Part shown: piece after piece, positions 23,845 through 34,733 of the stretch
How the letters are laid out: every line of letters begins with the position of its first letter
Position numbering within the stretch: the first letter of the stretch is position 1
Source of the DNA: Pyrenopolyporus hunteri
Taxonomy: Eukaryota > Ascomycota > Sordariomycetes > Xylariales > Hypoxylaceae
Assembly (NCBI GenBank): GCA_902806595.1
Contig: CADCXC010000038.1
Location: forward strand, 1,178,001 to 1,242,000
Reading direction: 5' to 3'
DNA: 64,000 nt
Notes under the pieces: generated by a model
The model's input: the letters and a program-made list of their open reading frames with translations, nothing else
The model's database searches: none
What the model was told of the DNA's origin: nothing
Program-made: the position numbers and the translations under genes

Positions 23845-24989
23845 CTAACGCCTTCGGAATAATCCTAGCAAGCCGCGGTTGCTATCCGTGCTCGCTCGCG
23901 TCCCCTTTTCTCCGTACATTGCCGCCGACCCTAGCCGTCTGCGCGGCAACCAGCACGAGGCGCTCCAGAAGAGTAAAGCGACGAGCATGACCGCGAACGC
24001 CACCCAGGAGATGGTCATGAACTTCGTGCCTTCGATGGCCGAGATGCCGACGTCGTCGCCTGCCGAGTTGATCTCGGAGACCCCCTTTTTCGAGATGGCC
24101 GTCGCGATGGCGCTGCCGATGGCGAGGGACAGGGTCGCTAGCGCGGTGAGCGCTATGTTTACGATGATGGTTCCTCTCCCGATGATGCTGGGTCTGAGGG
24201 TGAGGATGACAATGCATGATAGGAATGATAGACCGGAAAACCCGGTCCCTAGGACGTAGAGAACGAAGACTGCCAATAAGAAGCTGTTAAGGTAGTTGAT
24301 AGCGTCTGTGATTGAGTCAGGGATCGGAATGTCGGCGGCGTTAAGTTTTAGAGGGCCGGCGTTGGTTTCTCTCTGAAGAACTTCGGTAAGATTGAAGTTG
24401 ACTAAGGATAAGTGTTAGTCTGTATTATTCTCTTTCAAATTAGAATGAGACAATAAGTATCCTTACCTCCTGGAGATTGGGCTGTGCAGTTGGTCGTATT
24501 GTACCAAGCGCCGGGCGAAGTAGCATTTGGTGCGAAGTCGCCCTCGCATGCCGTCATGACGTGTAGACTGTACCACTGAGAGATACCCAGTTCTTCGGAA
24601 ATTCGGTCAGCGATATCGTTTGAGATATCGTTCAGTTGATCTGTGATTTCGTCTCCAATACTATCGAAACCATTTTTTACGTCGTCCCAACCGAAACCAT
24701 CCTCATCGCCGGTGGCTGTTGGTTGTGATGAGGAAGAGGTCTTAGTCGACACGAGATCGTGGCCGAAATTAGACATGTTGAGCTATGATAATGTTTAGCC
24801 TATGGCCCCTCAATATGTGATTAGGGATTGATAACATACTGCAATAAGGTGATAATCCTCTAGAGACCGTTGTTGCGATCCGGTGCCGGCAAAAAGAGCC
24901 ACCATTGTCAGCACGAATCCTGCAATCGACAGGACTAGCGGGAGTAACGCCGCTATTGGTCGGATACCGCCGTCCCTTATAATGGCCAT
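23845..24989 (-). CDS. SUR7/PalI-family tetraspan membrane protein
   Basis: Exons (minus): 24840-24989, 24467-24782, 23845-24401; 340 aa. TM1 is in exon 1 (PIAALLPLVLSIAGFVLTMVA). A ~150-residue extracellular loop follows, containing an amphipathic stretch (DSIGDEITDQLNDISNDIAD), SQWYSLHVMTACEG and CTAQSPG with potential N-glycosylation sites (NAT, NTT, NCT). Three further spans come near SFLLAVFVLYVLGTGFSG, IVNIALTALATLSLAIGSA and FMTISWVAFAVMLVALLFW. A short basic tail ends in RRR. This layout is typical of the SUR7/PalI family: Sur7 proteins mark MCC/eisosome patches at the plasma membrane, and PalI takes part in alkaline pH sensing. I cannot tell which branch this is. Both introns have clear donors and acceptors; intron 2 has a GACTAACAC branch site. 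Confidence 0.85.
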
Positions 24990-26129
24990 AATCTATGTGA
25001 TTGACTCCGTTTGCTTGATATGTGTTTTATCTTGTCGCGAAATCGGACAAGCAAGTTCTGCTAGGAGATGGAGAGAGGCGACGGATTGGTCCAGGGAGTT
25101 GAAATAGATATTTAGATCAAAGGTTACTAAAATAACAAATAAAGGGAACAATCAGTGAAGTAATAGTTGTATTGTTTAATACAAAGGCCCATTCATAAGA
25201 ACCAAGCACTTTATATGATTGCTAGATAGCATCCATGACACACTGAATCATACAGGCATTGTGCGCTGGGTAGTATTAGACGGCAGTGATTCATTCGTTG
25301 AAACGCTACTCACATATTAAAAATGTCATGGGAGGCCTACTCGTCTTCGCCGGGGTCTTCTAACGATCGCCTGTATTTGCCGCTTGCTCGGCGTACACAC
25401 ACGTACGATCTTCCCCTATCTGTTTATTTCAAGACATGGGGAGAATCGTCGCCTATACACAGGTATACGTATAAGATACCATAGTACAAGCCGAGTAGAA
25501 CCATCCCGGTGGGCGGCTTCTGAGTGGACAGGGAATTGCGTCACGAAGTCGTTTTTGCCTCCTTTCGTCCAAGTCCAGCTCGATGATTGGCTAGCGACTA
25601 GCGTTGCGTCATAAGGGTCCATTCTGTAAAGGGGACCCCTGTAAAACAGGTTCGGTACCTCGTCAGCCAGTCAACCCTTGCTCACGATTAGCTCGTCGCT
25701 AGAAACCTGGCAAATTGCCTAGGGATTTAGAGCCTTACCCACCGTTAGGCGCCTTCGGGGGTCGATTAGCGGCCACACAACGATTCTGCGCGGTAGTGTC
25801 TCGAAACAACTCCGCAAGGTGGAAGCGTTTAACAAAGCCGTCGAAGTACCTGGGCATTTAGAGCCGCGCGGTGCCTCTGGCGCGATTCGAAACTTCGGAT
25901 ACCGAAAGACTATAAATATTCTGGAAGACACTAAGTCGCAAAGAGGCAGCATTTTTCTTTTCTTTGTTTTTGGTTCTAGGGTGGTGTCAATGGTATTATG
26001 AGATTAGGTACTCTGTTCTTGATTTCCTTGGGGGGGGAGGGGGGGTAATAGCCCACTTGCGTCGCTATTTATTAGCACTAGGACCCTAGATAACAGCGTG
26101 TGTAGGTACCTATGTGTGGGCATCCTCAG
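24990..26129. other. Intergenic region with G-run and an uncertain open frame
   Basis: 1.1 kb between the SUR7-like start and the 3' end of the next gene. A plus-strand frame of about 90 codons (25,724-26,001) is open but unrecognised, without clear signals. A poly-G tract lies at about 26,030-26,046, and a TAGGTACC motif at about 26,103-26,110. Confidence 0.5.
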
Positions 26130-27639
26130 TTAGGGGTGCGGAGTATTCCTAAGCTGTTGGCTCTTGATGACCGCCTTCGCGCTATCCGACAGGACGTCCT
26201 TTTCCACTGTAATCCAGCGCCCCCTACCGGATCGCTGGAGCCTGATATGTTTTTCTACGGCTGTGGCAGACTCAATCCAGTCTGCAAACCGCAGTATCTG
26301 ACTTTCTGATGAATCGTCTGAAAGGGCATACCCAGAGCAAAGCCTCAATGTTGCAATTTTCCCCCAATCGCCAGCCCAGTCAATAAAATCAATTGTGAAG
26401 TCCCCATCTGATTCTTTCATCAAGGCTGGGAACCAATCGACACAACCTGTCAAATCGAGGTATTCCAGACCGTATAGAGACTTGCTAAGTCGCTTTAGTA
26501 TCAGGATCGCCTCCGACCAGTCGCCATCCAAATTGTGGCTGTAGGGCCCAGTGCCGCTGTATTGGACCGCTCTTCCGGTCAACGCCGACGTGACCTTTGC
26601 GAATTTGGCATTCGGCGTCAATGATGGTTCCGGCCAACCAGCGAGACTGAGATGCGTAAGGGTTTGCAATTTGCTCCCCAACGAGAGGAGCTGCTTCCAA
26701 GACACAGCACTTTGGTTTCCGGGGTCGATTGCAAGGGATAGTTGCGTTAAGTTCGGTAGGAGTTGGGTTGGTCCGGAGACGGGCTCTGCAGCATCCCATG
26801 AGTCTTGAAGATCAAGCTCAACTGCGACGGTAGGAGGGAAGAGTAATTCTCCCAACTCCTTTAACGAGAGCGATTTTCCAACCGAACCACTTAGATCCAA
26901 GCAAAATATGTCTGTGTTCAAGGTATCCAAGTCGGGCCTTTCCACGTCATATTCCGCGAGCTTATCGTCGTCAGGGCCAGCTAGGACCAGGCGCAAATCC
27001 TTCACGGACAATCCGTGGACTCCCGAAACGCAACTGATCAGTGCTTCCCGTAATCGATTAGGCAGGGTATATAGATAAAACTGGTTCCAATCTCTCTGCT
27101 GCTCCCAGTCCAAGGCCATCCGCCGGAGTATCAGATCGACCAAGCTGCCATTTGCCGGAGTATAGGTGCCGGGGAGGGGCCAGTGCTGAATACGCCCAGC
27201 TACATCTTTTGCTAAGTCCGGAGGAGCATGTCTTGACTGCGCTAGCGATACCCAGCTGCGGGGTGGTGGGGGGCCGGGAGGCGCTCGTCGACCGTGGGCG
27301 TTGAGGCGTTGGGGTCTTCGGGGCGCTGGAGCAGGAGTCTCGGGGATCTGGAGAATTTGACGGATCGAAGGAGGGACGGTCGGAGTGGCTGGGGGGAGGT
27401 TATTCTGGTTTCCGTTTTGTTTTATGCTACTTCGTCGCAGGTCTGCGAGAAGCTGGTTGACTGAACGATCATGCTGTTCTGGGCCCTGGCTGTTAGCGCC
27501 ACGTCTACGATTGAGAGACACAACGCGACAATGATGCGAACTCACCAGGAGGGGTCCTCGACGAGGAGGATAGCGCAAGTGCTGGTGGTGGGACTGACGG
27601 TGGCTTTGAATATCTGTTATTGTGTCTTTTCTTAGGCAT
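26130..27639 (-). CDS. Conserved-looking protein of unknown function with Pro-rich N-terminus and Leu-rich core
   Basis: Exons (minus): 27546-27639 and 26130-27478; 480 aa. The frame is open further upstream, to 27698. I prefer the ATG at 27639 (MPKKRHNNRYSK) with a 67-nt intron that has a perfect GTGAGT donor, a GCTAAC branch site and a CAG acceptor. The N-terminus is basic and Pro/Ser-rich, followed by DRSVNQLLADLRRSS and VPPSIRQILQIPETPAPAPRR, then PPGPPPPRSW. The core has leucine-patterned segments (LPNRLREALISCVS, LPNLTQLSLAIDP, LQTLTHLSLAGWPEPS, LYGLEYLDLTGCVDWF) resembling irregular leucine-rich repeats, ending in a helical basic tail. This suggests a protein-interaction scaffold. I do not recognise a named family. 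Confidence 0.75.
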
Positions 27640-28382
27640 AACAGTTGAGGGCCCTGTCTCGACTGTTTGCGCGAGAAGAAGCGTCGGCGGAAGTTCAAAG
27701 GATGTCGACGGATTAGAGAAAGTTGAACGGTAAGAAGGATTGGGGACCGTTGGGGGATGATTTCAATTGAGTCATCTGGAGATTATGTAATAGTACCTAA
27801 GGTTCATGGCGATTCCAGATGAGGATGTCACGTTTTGCTGCGTTTATTTGCCTAAGGTACCTAGGATACCTTCTTAAGTATAGGGCAAGTCGATTTTATG
27901 GAAACCACTCAAACTCAAAGAAGCATACCTAAATTATAACGAAGTAGATGTTATACAGTAAAGATTTTTTTTAATTACTCGCTCACGCCCATGAAACCGA
28001 AGAGATGGGAAATGTCGACTGCTCTACTTTGTTGTACCGCTGCCTAGCTCAGGAGGCGCTAAACCCAATTTGCACCAGGCTTCACCTGTAAGACGCCGCG
28101 ACTCCCCATTCTTTACAATCCGCAGCTGCCGAAGTGATAGGGCTGTACCAATAAGCTAAGAGGCTAAGAAAGACCGCTTAAGATAGATATGTAAACGGCT
28201 ATAAAATTATTCGTTATTCGTTTCCCTTTACTTAATAGTACATCCCCAACACTAGGTCAATCTATTTCTTCATCAATCAATCTATCCTCTATTCGCCAGC
28301 CGTATGAGAACATGGTTTTGTAGAACGGGAAAAGCATCTAATCTAACTCAGATATAGGGACTCGCCGCAAGCTCTAGCCCTC
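27640..28382. other. Intergenic region, nothing recognised
   Basis: Upstream region of the unknown Leu-rich protein gene and 3' flank of the aquaporin gene. Contains TACCTAAGG/TACCTAGG repeats near 27,795-27,872 and A/T runs. Confidence 0.55.
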
Positions 28383-29352
28383 TTACACATCCGGGGGATT
28401 TGTCGCGTTGTCCTGTCCAGGGTTGGCCTCCTCATAATGGCAAAGCTTCACGAACCGGTAGTAACCAGCAGCGATTAGAGCGCCTAGGAGCGGACCAACC
28501 CAGTAAATCCAGTGGTACCCTGGGAAGCTCGGCGCGGCAACAGCACAGCCGAAACTACGCGCTGGGTTTAGCGAGCCGCCGGTATAATACACGCCTATTG
28601 TCGCGTATTAGCCCCGCTACTTGACAGAACATAAGCCATTTAACCCGGTTCATCAACTTACCAGGAATCTCAGCAACAAAGAGCGCTAGTCCAATGCCTA
28701 ATGGAGCCAGATATGTGTCCTTAGACTTCTCGGCGGCGAGCATGAGGATCACGAAGACGAGGTAGGATGTGAAGAACATCTCGGCGAAAACACCCTGTGC
28801 CAGGTTGACGCCAGGCGCCAGCGTTGTATTTACCGCCGCAATATCCCCTGGAAACATAACCTTGACCACCGCACCCGCGCACATGCAAGCTATCAGCTGT
28901 GTTGGCACCAGAAATGCGGCTCTTATCCACGGTAATTGGCCGCTGAGGCAGAGTCCTAGAGTAACCTGGAGTTGGCCGAAATGTTAGCTGCGAAATCCGT
29001 TTATAGACCGGGTTAGGGAGATATCATTATATCCCTGTACGACACTTACCGCAGGGTTGAATAGTCCTCCGCTAATTCTATAGAACGCCCAGACGGTGAC
29101 CAGAAGCGAGAAGCCATAGGCGAGCGAGATATAAATCACCCGTGAAGCACCCGATGTTGCTGGCCCTTGGTCCAGCACCATGAGATGGCCCGCATATCCG
29201 AAGAAGAGGAATAGGAAGGTCCCGACAAACTCGCCTGTCGCCGCGACGAGATGCTGTTCAAACGGGTTCAGATGCCAATGGCGCGGCTTACGTTGCTGCG
29301 GCCGCCCATAATCGTCGACGGGTTGATGATGCTTTTCTCGGTGAGAAGGCAT
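28383..29352 (-). CDS. Aquaporin (MIP family)
   Basis: Water channel of the major intrinsic protein family. Exons (minus): 29050-29352, 28662-28965, 28383-28594; 272 aa. The N-terminus is His/Gln/Arg-rich and ends in HWHLNPFEQHLVAATGEFVGT, the usual entry to TM1. Both pore motifs are intact: GGLFNPA spans the exon 1 end (N99-P100-A101, then VTLGL) and GGSLNPARSFG (N212-P213-A214-R215) carries the selectivity-filter Arg. There are six hydrophobic segments. The short loop after the second NPA and the absence of an Asp there favour an orthodox aquaporin over a glycerol channel. The C-terminus is short and acidic. All junctions are in phase. A TATAAAA lies about 120 bp before the start. Confidence 0.92.
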
Positions 29353-29467
29353 TGTCCGCTATGCGAGAATCGTGAAGCGTTTTCTTGTACTTCTTTTGGT
29401 TCTGGTTATACTTCACGGACCTGGACTAATGATTTTCGAACCCTTTTCGACATTCTCTGGAACGGGC

Positions 29468-29474
29468 TTTTATA
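29468..29474 (-). promoter_or_regulatory. Putative TATA box of the aquaporin gene
   Basis: TATAAAA on the minus strand, about 116-122 bp upstream of the start codon at 29352. Confidence 0.5.
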
Positions 29475-30650
29475 CAGCAGGAGGCTTACGAGCCGAGTTT
29501 GACGACGAGTTGACGGTACGGTGGAGTATGCATGATGTAACCGATATGTCGAAATTGATGGCGTTGAGCGTCTAAGATTTCTTCTAAAATTTGCTAACTC
29601 AGACTATTTACTAGAAAGAATAGGAAGTCTTCTCCGGCGTGTTCACTAATACGCATTAGTCGCCGACTAATACTACCTGGGCGAGTAGGTTCTATCTCAG
29701 GAGCTGAAGCTCCCTCATCTGGTTTCTTGGAAAGTTGCGGCTCCGCACCTATCGCCGCAACCCACTTGCCTACTCAGGTAAATAGAAGCTATGCATCATA
29801 GTCAGCTAGATCGGCCGATGGGTCTAACGGATATCAGGGCCGTCATGAAATCACTTCTTTAGGACTACCCGAAGAGCTGTAACTATACTTTCGACTGCCT
29901 CCCTTTCTTTTCCTGCGGCCAGTGTCTCTCCTGACCCTCTAAGCCCACGCCAATCTGCCTCCGGGAGGTGGTATACAACAATTCCTATTCTTTAGCTATG
30001 AATTATTGGATCAAGTATCCGTGTGAACCATATTGGTGCGTAAGGCTGTAAGGCAATCCGCTACTATTAAATCGCCAATTCGAAGAAACTGTCTTATGGT
30101 GGGTGCACTTTTCATGCCAGGGGTGCCCTAAAATTATAGGGGCTACAGCGCTTGCACCACTGGAAACCGCGATCAACTCACCGTAAATACAGGGCTTACA
30201 GGACTTGCAGGGCCTAACCAGCGCGTCGCCTGTATAGTCGCGAGCCGGCCGGCGCTGAACCTCCTGGCATCGGTTCGCGATAGAAAAGGAGTAATGTATC
30301 GTCTTCTCTCACCTTAGCGTCCCGTCGGTCAACGATCGATTAAGCCGTACTCTTCACTCCCCCCTCGAGGGTATGCCGGTCGATATCCATACATCATAAT
30401 TCCGGGACTTATTCATTTATTTATACACCAGAGACTACGAAAAAGACAGTCATATAAGAAATGCGCACACTATATCTATTTTTGCCTTTCTCTGCCTGAC
30501 GGAACGAATACCCAATCCACGGACGGTTGATTCAGCCCTTAAACCATCCCAACGTTCATAATGGTATCCCATTTTAGATTTTTCGGATTTATCATGCAAG
30601 GAATTTCTCTTAGCGGATGAAGTGATAATTCATAGACGAAAGCCTGAATT
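29475..30650. other. Intergenic region, nothing recognised
   Basis: Upstream of the aquaporin gene and downstream of the dehydrogenase gene. Contains an imperfect inverted stretch around 29,650-29,780 (TACTCAGGTAAATAGAAGCT against GGCGAGTAGGTTCTATCTCA), otherwise unremarkable. Confidence 0.5.
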
Positions 30651-31722
30651 TCACCGTCCCGCAAGGACGTTTAGAACTCCACCGTCAACCGCAATGATCT
30701 CACCATTGACATACTGGTTCTTCGCTAAGTAGAGCACGGTCATGCCCATTTCTTCTTCGCGCCCGGCCCTCATTAGCGGAACATGCCCCTTGTCTTGAAT
30801 TTTCTCCGGGGGCACGTGGCTCTTCTGCCTCTCGTCGCTGCTCTTCGCCGTCACTGCGAAAAGGAAAGTTAGTCTACACCATTTCTAAAAAGCCTTCTCA
30901 GATCGTATGGTTTCTTTCAAGCAGGAAGAAGACGCATGGAAATTCCAGTCATCTACTCACTTTCACTGGGGAAATATCCCGGCGCAATGGAGTTAACTCT
31001 GATCCCAGCCTTCTGGAACTCGGCGCTCATGAGCTTCGTCAATTGGATCGTGGCCCCCTTAGCCGTATTATAGCTGAAATGGCCCTGAGCATGCCTCATG
31101 ATGCCGGACATGGAAGAAATCGTAATCACGGAAGGAGAGAAGGGTTCCAACGGTCCCTTCGGACGGACACCCGCCTGCAAGAGCGGGAGGAAGGCCACGG
31201 TCGTGAAGTATACCGCGGTGACGTTCGTCTTGTAATTGGCGGCCCAGTCCTCGGGGTCCTCGTTGTTCCAGAGCTTGGCCTTGAGATCGTCGGCTTCGGA
31301 GTGTTCCGGCTCAGCCTTGGGGCCCGAGATCCCCGCGTTGCAGACTAGCAGGTTGATGTACTTCTCGCGCTTGTTCAGATCCACCACGAGCTTCTCCAGG
31401 TCATCCTTGCTGGTCACGTCGCAGGGTCCGATGGGGATGATCTGGCCGCTCCCCTTTGCCGGCTGATGGCTCCGGGCTGCGTTCTCTAATACTTCTTTCC
31501 GACGGCCTGTGATATATACTTTGGCGCCGTTGGCTGATAGCGCCTGGTTCTATATTAGAATTATGTCTGTGGTATTATAACTATAACTCCCTCGTTTCAT
31601 TGCACTGGAAGCCTTACCTGTGCAGCCATGAGCCCGATCCCAGTCCCGCCTCCCGTGACGACGGCCACAAAATCTTTGACCCCGAAGAGGTTCGTCACAT
31701 CAAATTGATGCGTGTCAGCCAT
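30651..31722 (-). CDS. Short-chain dehydrogenase/reductase
   Basis: NAD(P)(H)-dependent oxidoreductase of the classical SDR type. Exons (minus): 31618-31722, 30961-31543, 30651-30853; 296 aa. The Rossmann cofactor motif TGGGTGIG is at residues 23-30, with TGRR in the second strand suggesting NADP preference. CNAG is at about 103-106. Catalytic Ser lies in ISSMSG (about 178-179) and the YxxxK pair in SYNTAKG (Tyr193, Lys197). Residues after it (IRVNSIAPGYFPSE, then the VNGEIIAVDGG strand) complete the fold. The C-terminus resembles fungal gluconate/rhamnolipid-type SDRs, but the substrate cannot be predicted. The start at 31722 is chosen because MADTHQFDVTNLFGVKDFVA aligns directly with the fold; 26 more codons upstream are open. 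The next gene, 0.5 kb away on the same strand, is a nitronate monooxygenase, possibly co-regulated. Confidence 0.9.
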
Positions 31723-32233
31723 TTTTATGAACAGAATATAATAGTCTTTGCTAGTTAAATTAAACGATTCTAGGTCTCTGGGAAGTAGTTGAGGTGGCAA
31801 TGTTTTGAGATATATGTCTGAGAAAGAGAACCAGACAATTCGATCGAGAGAGAATCTGATTCTTAGACCAGGGAACGGTCCGTCACGGTGAGGTCAAGCC
31901 CACCATTTTTGTAAGGATAATATAAGAGGCGAAATTCTCGCGGCTATGAGTGGTGACGTAGGGCGTGCCTGAGAGCACGTGTGCGGCATGGATCTCAGAT
32001 CTCATTGAGGTAAAGGGGGGGGATGCGGAGGTGCAGAGAAGAGCTCCACTGCGAGCCCGAACTAAACGCTGAATGGATAATTTCAACTTCGACAGACTTT
32101 AACACTTCCGATGCGGACGGTTTAATCATTTAGCATTATCTACTAACATAGGAACCGGTATTTATACTTCAGTCGATGCTTCTTACACATATATACAGAC
32201 TATAGATCTCGTGCAATTTGCACAAGACACCCT
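31723..32233. other. Intergenic region between SDR and nitronate monooxygenase genes
   Basis: Contains the promoter of the SDR gene and the 3' end of the nitronate monooxygenase gene. No element stands out. Confidence 0.5.
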
Positions 32234-33494
32234 TTATAGCTTCGACAACATCTTGGAGCCCTGGCTTAGTGCCTTTGTAGCGTCCTCGATGAACTCGTCT
32301 ACAACCTCCTTCGCGCTCTTCTGCTCATTTACGAGCGCGGCGCAGTTGCCCATCAGTTGTGGTTGGAACTGGTCCAACAAGTCGTCTATGTCCTCTCCGC
32401 TGCTGCTGCCGCCTTCTTTCGACTCCGAGGCCTCGGACATCTTCTCCAGGTCGTGCTCAAAGGGGAGGATACCCTTGGAGGTCAATTCCTTGATCTCGGC
32501 CTGGCGCTCGTTTTCCCAGTTCTCGACGTACGGGTTCTTCCGTATTCGCAGCGGCCGTCCTGTGTAGATGAGCGTCCGGATCGTGTCGTCGAATCCAGCG
32601 GTTTTCACGGCCTCCTTGTGCGACTCGGGGGCTCCGGCCTCGTCGACCAGGATAAACCGCGTGCCGACCCACACGGCGCTCGCGCCCATCATTAATGCAG
32701 CAGCTAATAGCTGACCGCTGTGGATACCGCCGGCAGCGACGACGGGGACCTGCTGGCCTGATAGCGGGCTCTTCTTGCCCTTCACGATTTGCACACATGC
32801 CGGAATCAGCACGGTGGTCGGGACGTGTCCCGTGTGACCGCCACCCTCACCGCCTTGCGCGCAGATGATGTCGCAGCCGATATCTAACGCCTTCTGGACG
32901 TGCTTCGGGTGTCCGACCATGTTCATGTAGTAGACGCCGTGCTTATGGAGTTTCTCGACAACGGCTTTAGGCGGCACACCGACGGCGGAGACGAACAGCT
33001 TGGCTCCTGACTCGATAATAATGTCGATCAACTCATTGAGCTTGCCTTTCGTGTAATCGTAGCTATGTTCCGGAGAGGTTAGCCTGATGCCGCAATGAAC
33101 TGACCCGAGCCGTCCGAGGACGGCGACTCTAGTTCTGGCAGCACATACTTTGTTTTCCGAGCATTACCGCCGACCTGGGGAAGTAAGAGGTCAATGCCAA
33201 AGGGCGCATTCTTGTCATGCAGATACGACTTCAACTCCTCGATTTGCTCCCGTAGCATGGCTGGGCTGTACGACATTCCTCCGATGACTCCGAGACCACC
33301 TGCGTTCGTGACGGCGGCTGCGAGCTTAGGACCGGCGGCGACGTTCATGCCAGCGAGGAGGATGGGGTGGTTGATCTTGAAAAGATCGGTGATGGGTGTT
33401 CGGATTCTCTCTGTGAGTTTACATATTGTTAGCGGGCCTGCGTAAAGCTACAAGCGTAGGGGAGTTCGGGCTGCGACATACGTGGCGACGCCAT
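32234..33494 (-). CDS. Nitronate monooxygenase (2-nitropropane dioxygenase family)
   Basis: FMN-dependent TIM-barrel enzyme oxidising alkyl nitronates (such as propionate-3-nitronate) to carbonyl compounds and nitrite, a detoxification function. Exons (minus): 33482-33494, 33149-33410, 32234-33062; 1,104 nt, 367 aa. Exon 1 is only 13 nt (MASP plus one base), joining to give MASPQRIRTPITDLFKINHP then ILLAGMNVAAG, the expected family start. Other signatures: GGLGVIGGMSYSP, PFGIDLLLPQVGGNARKTN joined to YDYTKGKL across intron 2, AQGGEGGGHTGHVPT (FMN/catalytic His region), VPVVAAGGIHSG and GASAVWVGTRFI (phosphate binding). The C-terminal extension is charged, with a Glu/Ser-rich stretch (SEASESKEGGSSSGED). 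Splicing at intron 2 restores the conserved NYDYTKGK segment, which supports the model. Confidence 0.92.
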
Positions 33495-34733
33495 TTTGAT
33501 TATCCGGCGAGTCTCGGGGAGATGGTGTAAGATGAAAGCTGGATGATCGAGTGCGCTTCTTCGGCTCGACCGTAAACCCTGGATAAAGAGGATCCTGGGG
33601 TAGATTATATATTGTAAGGAAATAAACGCTAAGATATTCAGACGCCAATGCTAAAACTTGAGAGGAGGGCTCAGGTATCGGCAAAGAGCGCGGTATCGAG
33701 AATAAAGGTAGGTAGACGGTAACGAAGAATTAAATGGAGTCGGTAACAGAGAGTCGAGGTGTCCCATAGCATTTTAGTACAATTCCCGACACGTTATTCC
33801 CCAAGTTTGAAGCTGGGGGAACCGAGGCATTCCCGTTTGCAAGGCCCCGAACGCGATCTAGTCCCAATCCGGGACGTGGCCGAGCCGAGGTCCAGCATTG
33901 GCGTTCCATTGTCCTGTCTCTTGTACATGTAGGTACTTATGATGGATGTTTTTATACTCCAATACAGTCGAAAGTGTTGAGCAGGATACTCCTAGGACAC
34001 GAAGACAAAGAAGGACAAGATGATTCAAGATAACCTGCCTACTCAACAAATTCGAATTATGTCAGGGCATATATAGATAGACCTGCCTCATGGAAGACGC
34101 TATTTTATGTTGTCACTTTGTCGTACATATACCGTATGCATAATCACGGTTACCCACGGCCCCACAAGATAGCTCTATCGTCGAAAGGCTATGTGCGGTC
34201 CCAAAGTTTCGCGCTCCCGTTACTTAGCCACACTCAGTGTATTATGTGAATCTCGTTGAACGCTGTATACAAACCTAGATACCTATATATATTATATAGT
34301 TAAAAAAGAGGAGAAGAACCGTTCGATTCTTGTTTCTACTATCGTAAACCCTGTTTCGGTAGCTCTATAGATGACAAACTGAGTCTAGACTGTCTGTACG
34401 TAGTAAGGTGACGACTGCGCAAAACTTTTGATCTTGACCTTAGTGTAGGATACATTCATCAATAGGCATTAGGGGTTATGTAATTCTGCCTCCATACTAT
34501 CTAACCGAAGGAGGTTAGACTGATATCGAGGACGAAGCATTACATAAGATATGTCCGTGTACGTACCCTCGAGTGAAAAAAAAAGCTCTAGCTCTAGTCG
34601 GCGTGGAACTGGGCTTTTTATCTTTTCCCGTCAGCTTCATCGATTCAGGTATGAGGTTAAAAAGCTGTCTATACTGTGTGCTATTGTCCAATGAGGCAAC
34701 AAGTTTGCGACTGAATCCTTCGTCCTAGTTTTA
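33495..34733. other. Divergent intergenic region, nothing recognised
   Basis: Shared upstream region of the nitronate monooxygenase gene (minus) and the HPPK-DHPS gene (plus). AT-rich, with one TAGGTACTTA-type repeat near 33,930. Confidence 0.55.

Noticed and set aside
25724..26001. About 90-codon plus-strand open frame
   Set aside because: No recognisable domain, no signal or splice context; could be a gene relic but cannot be supported.
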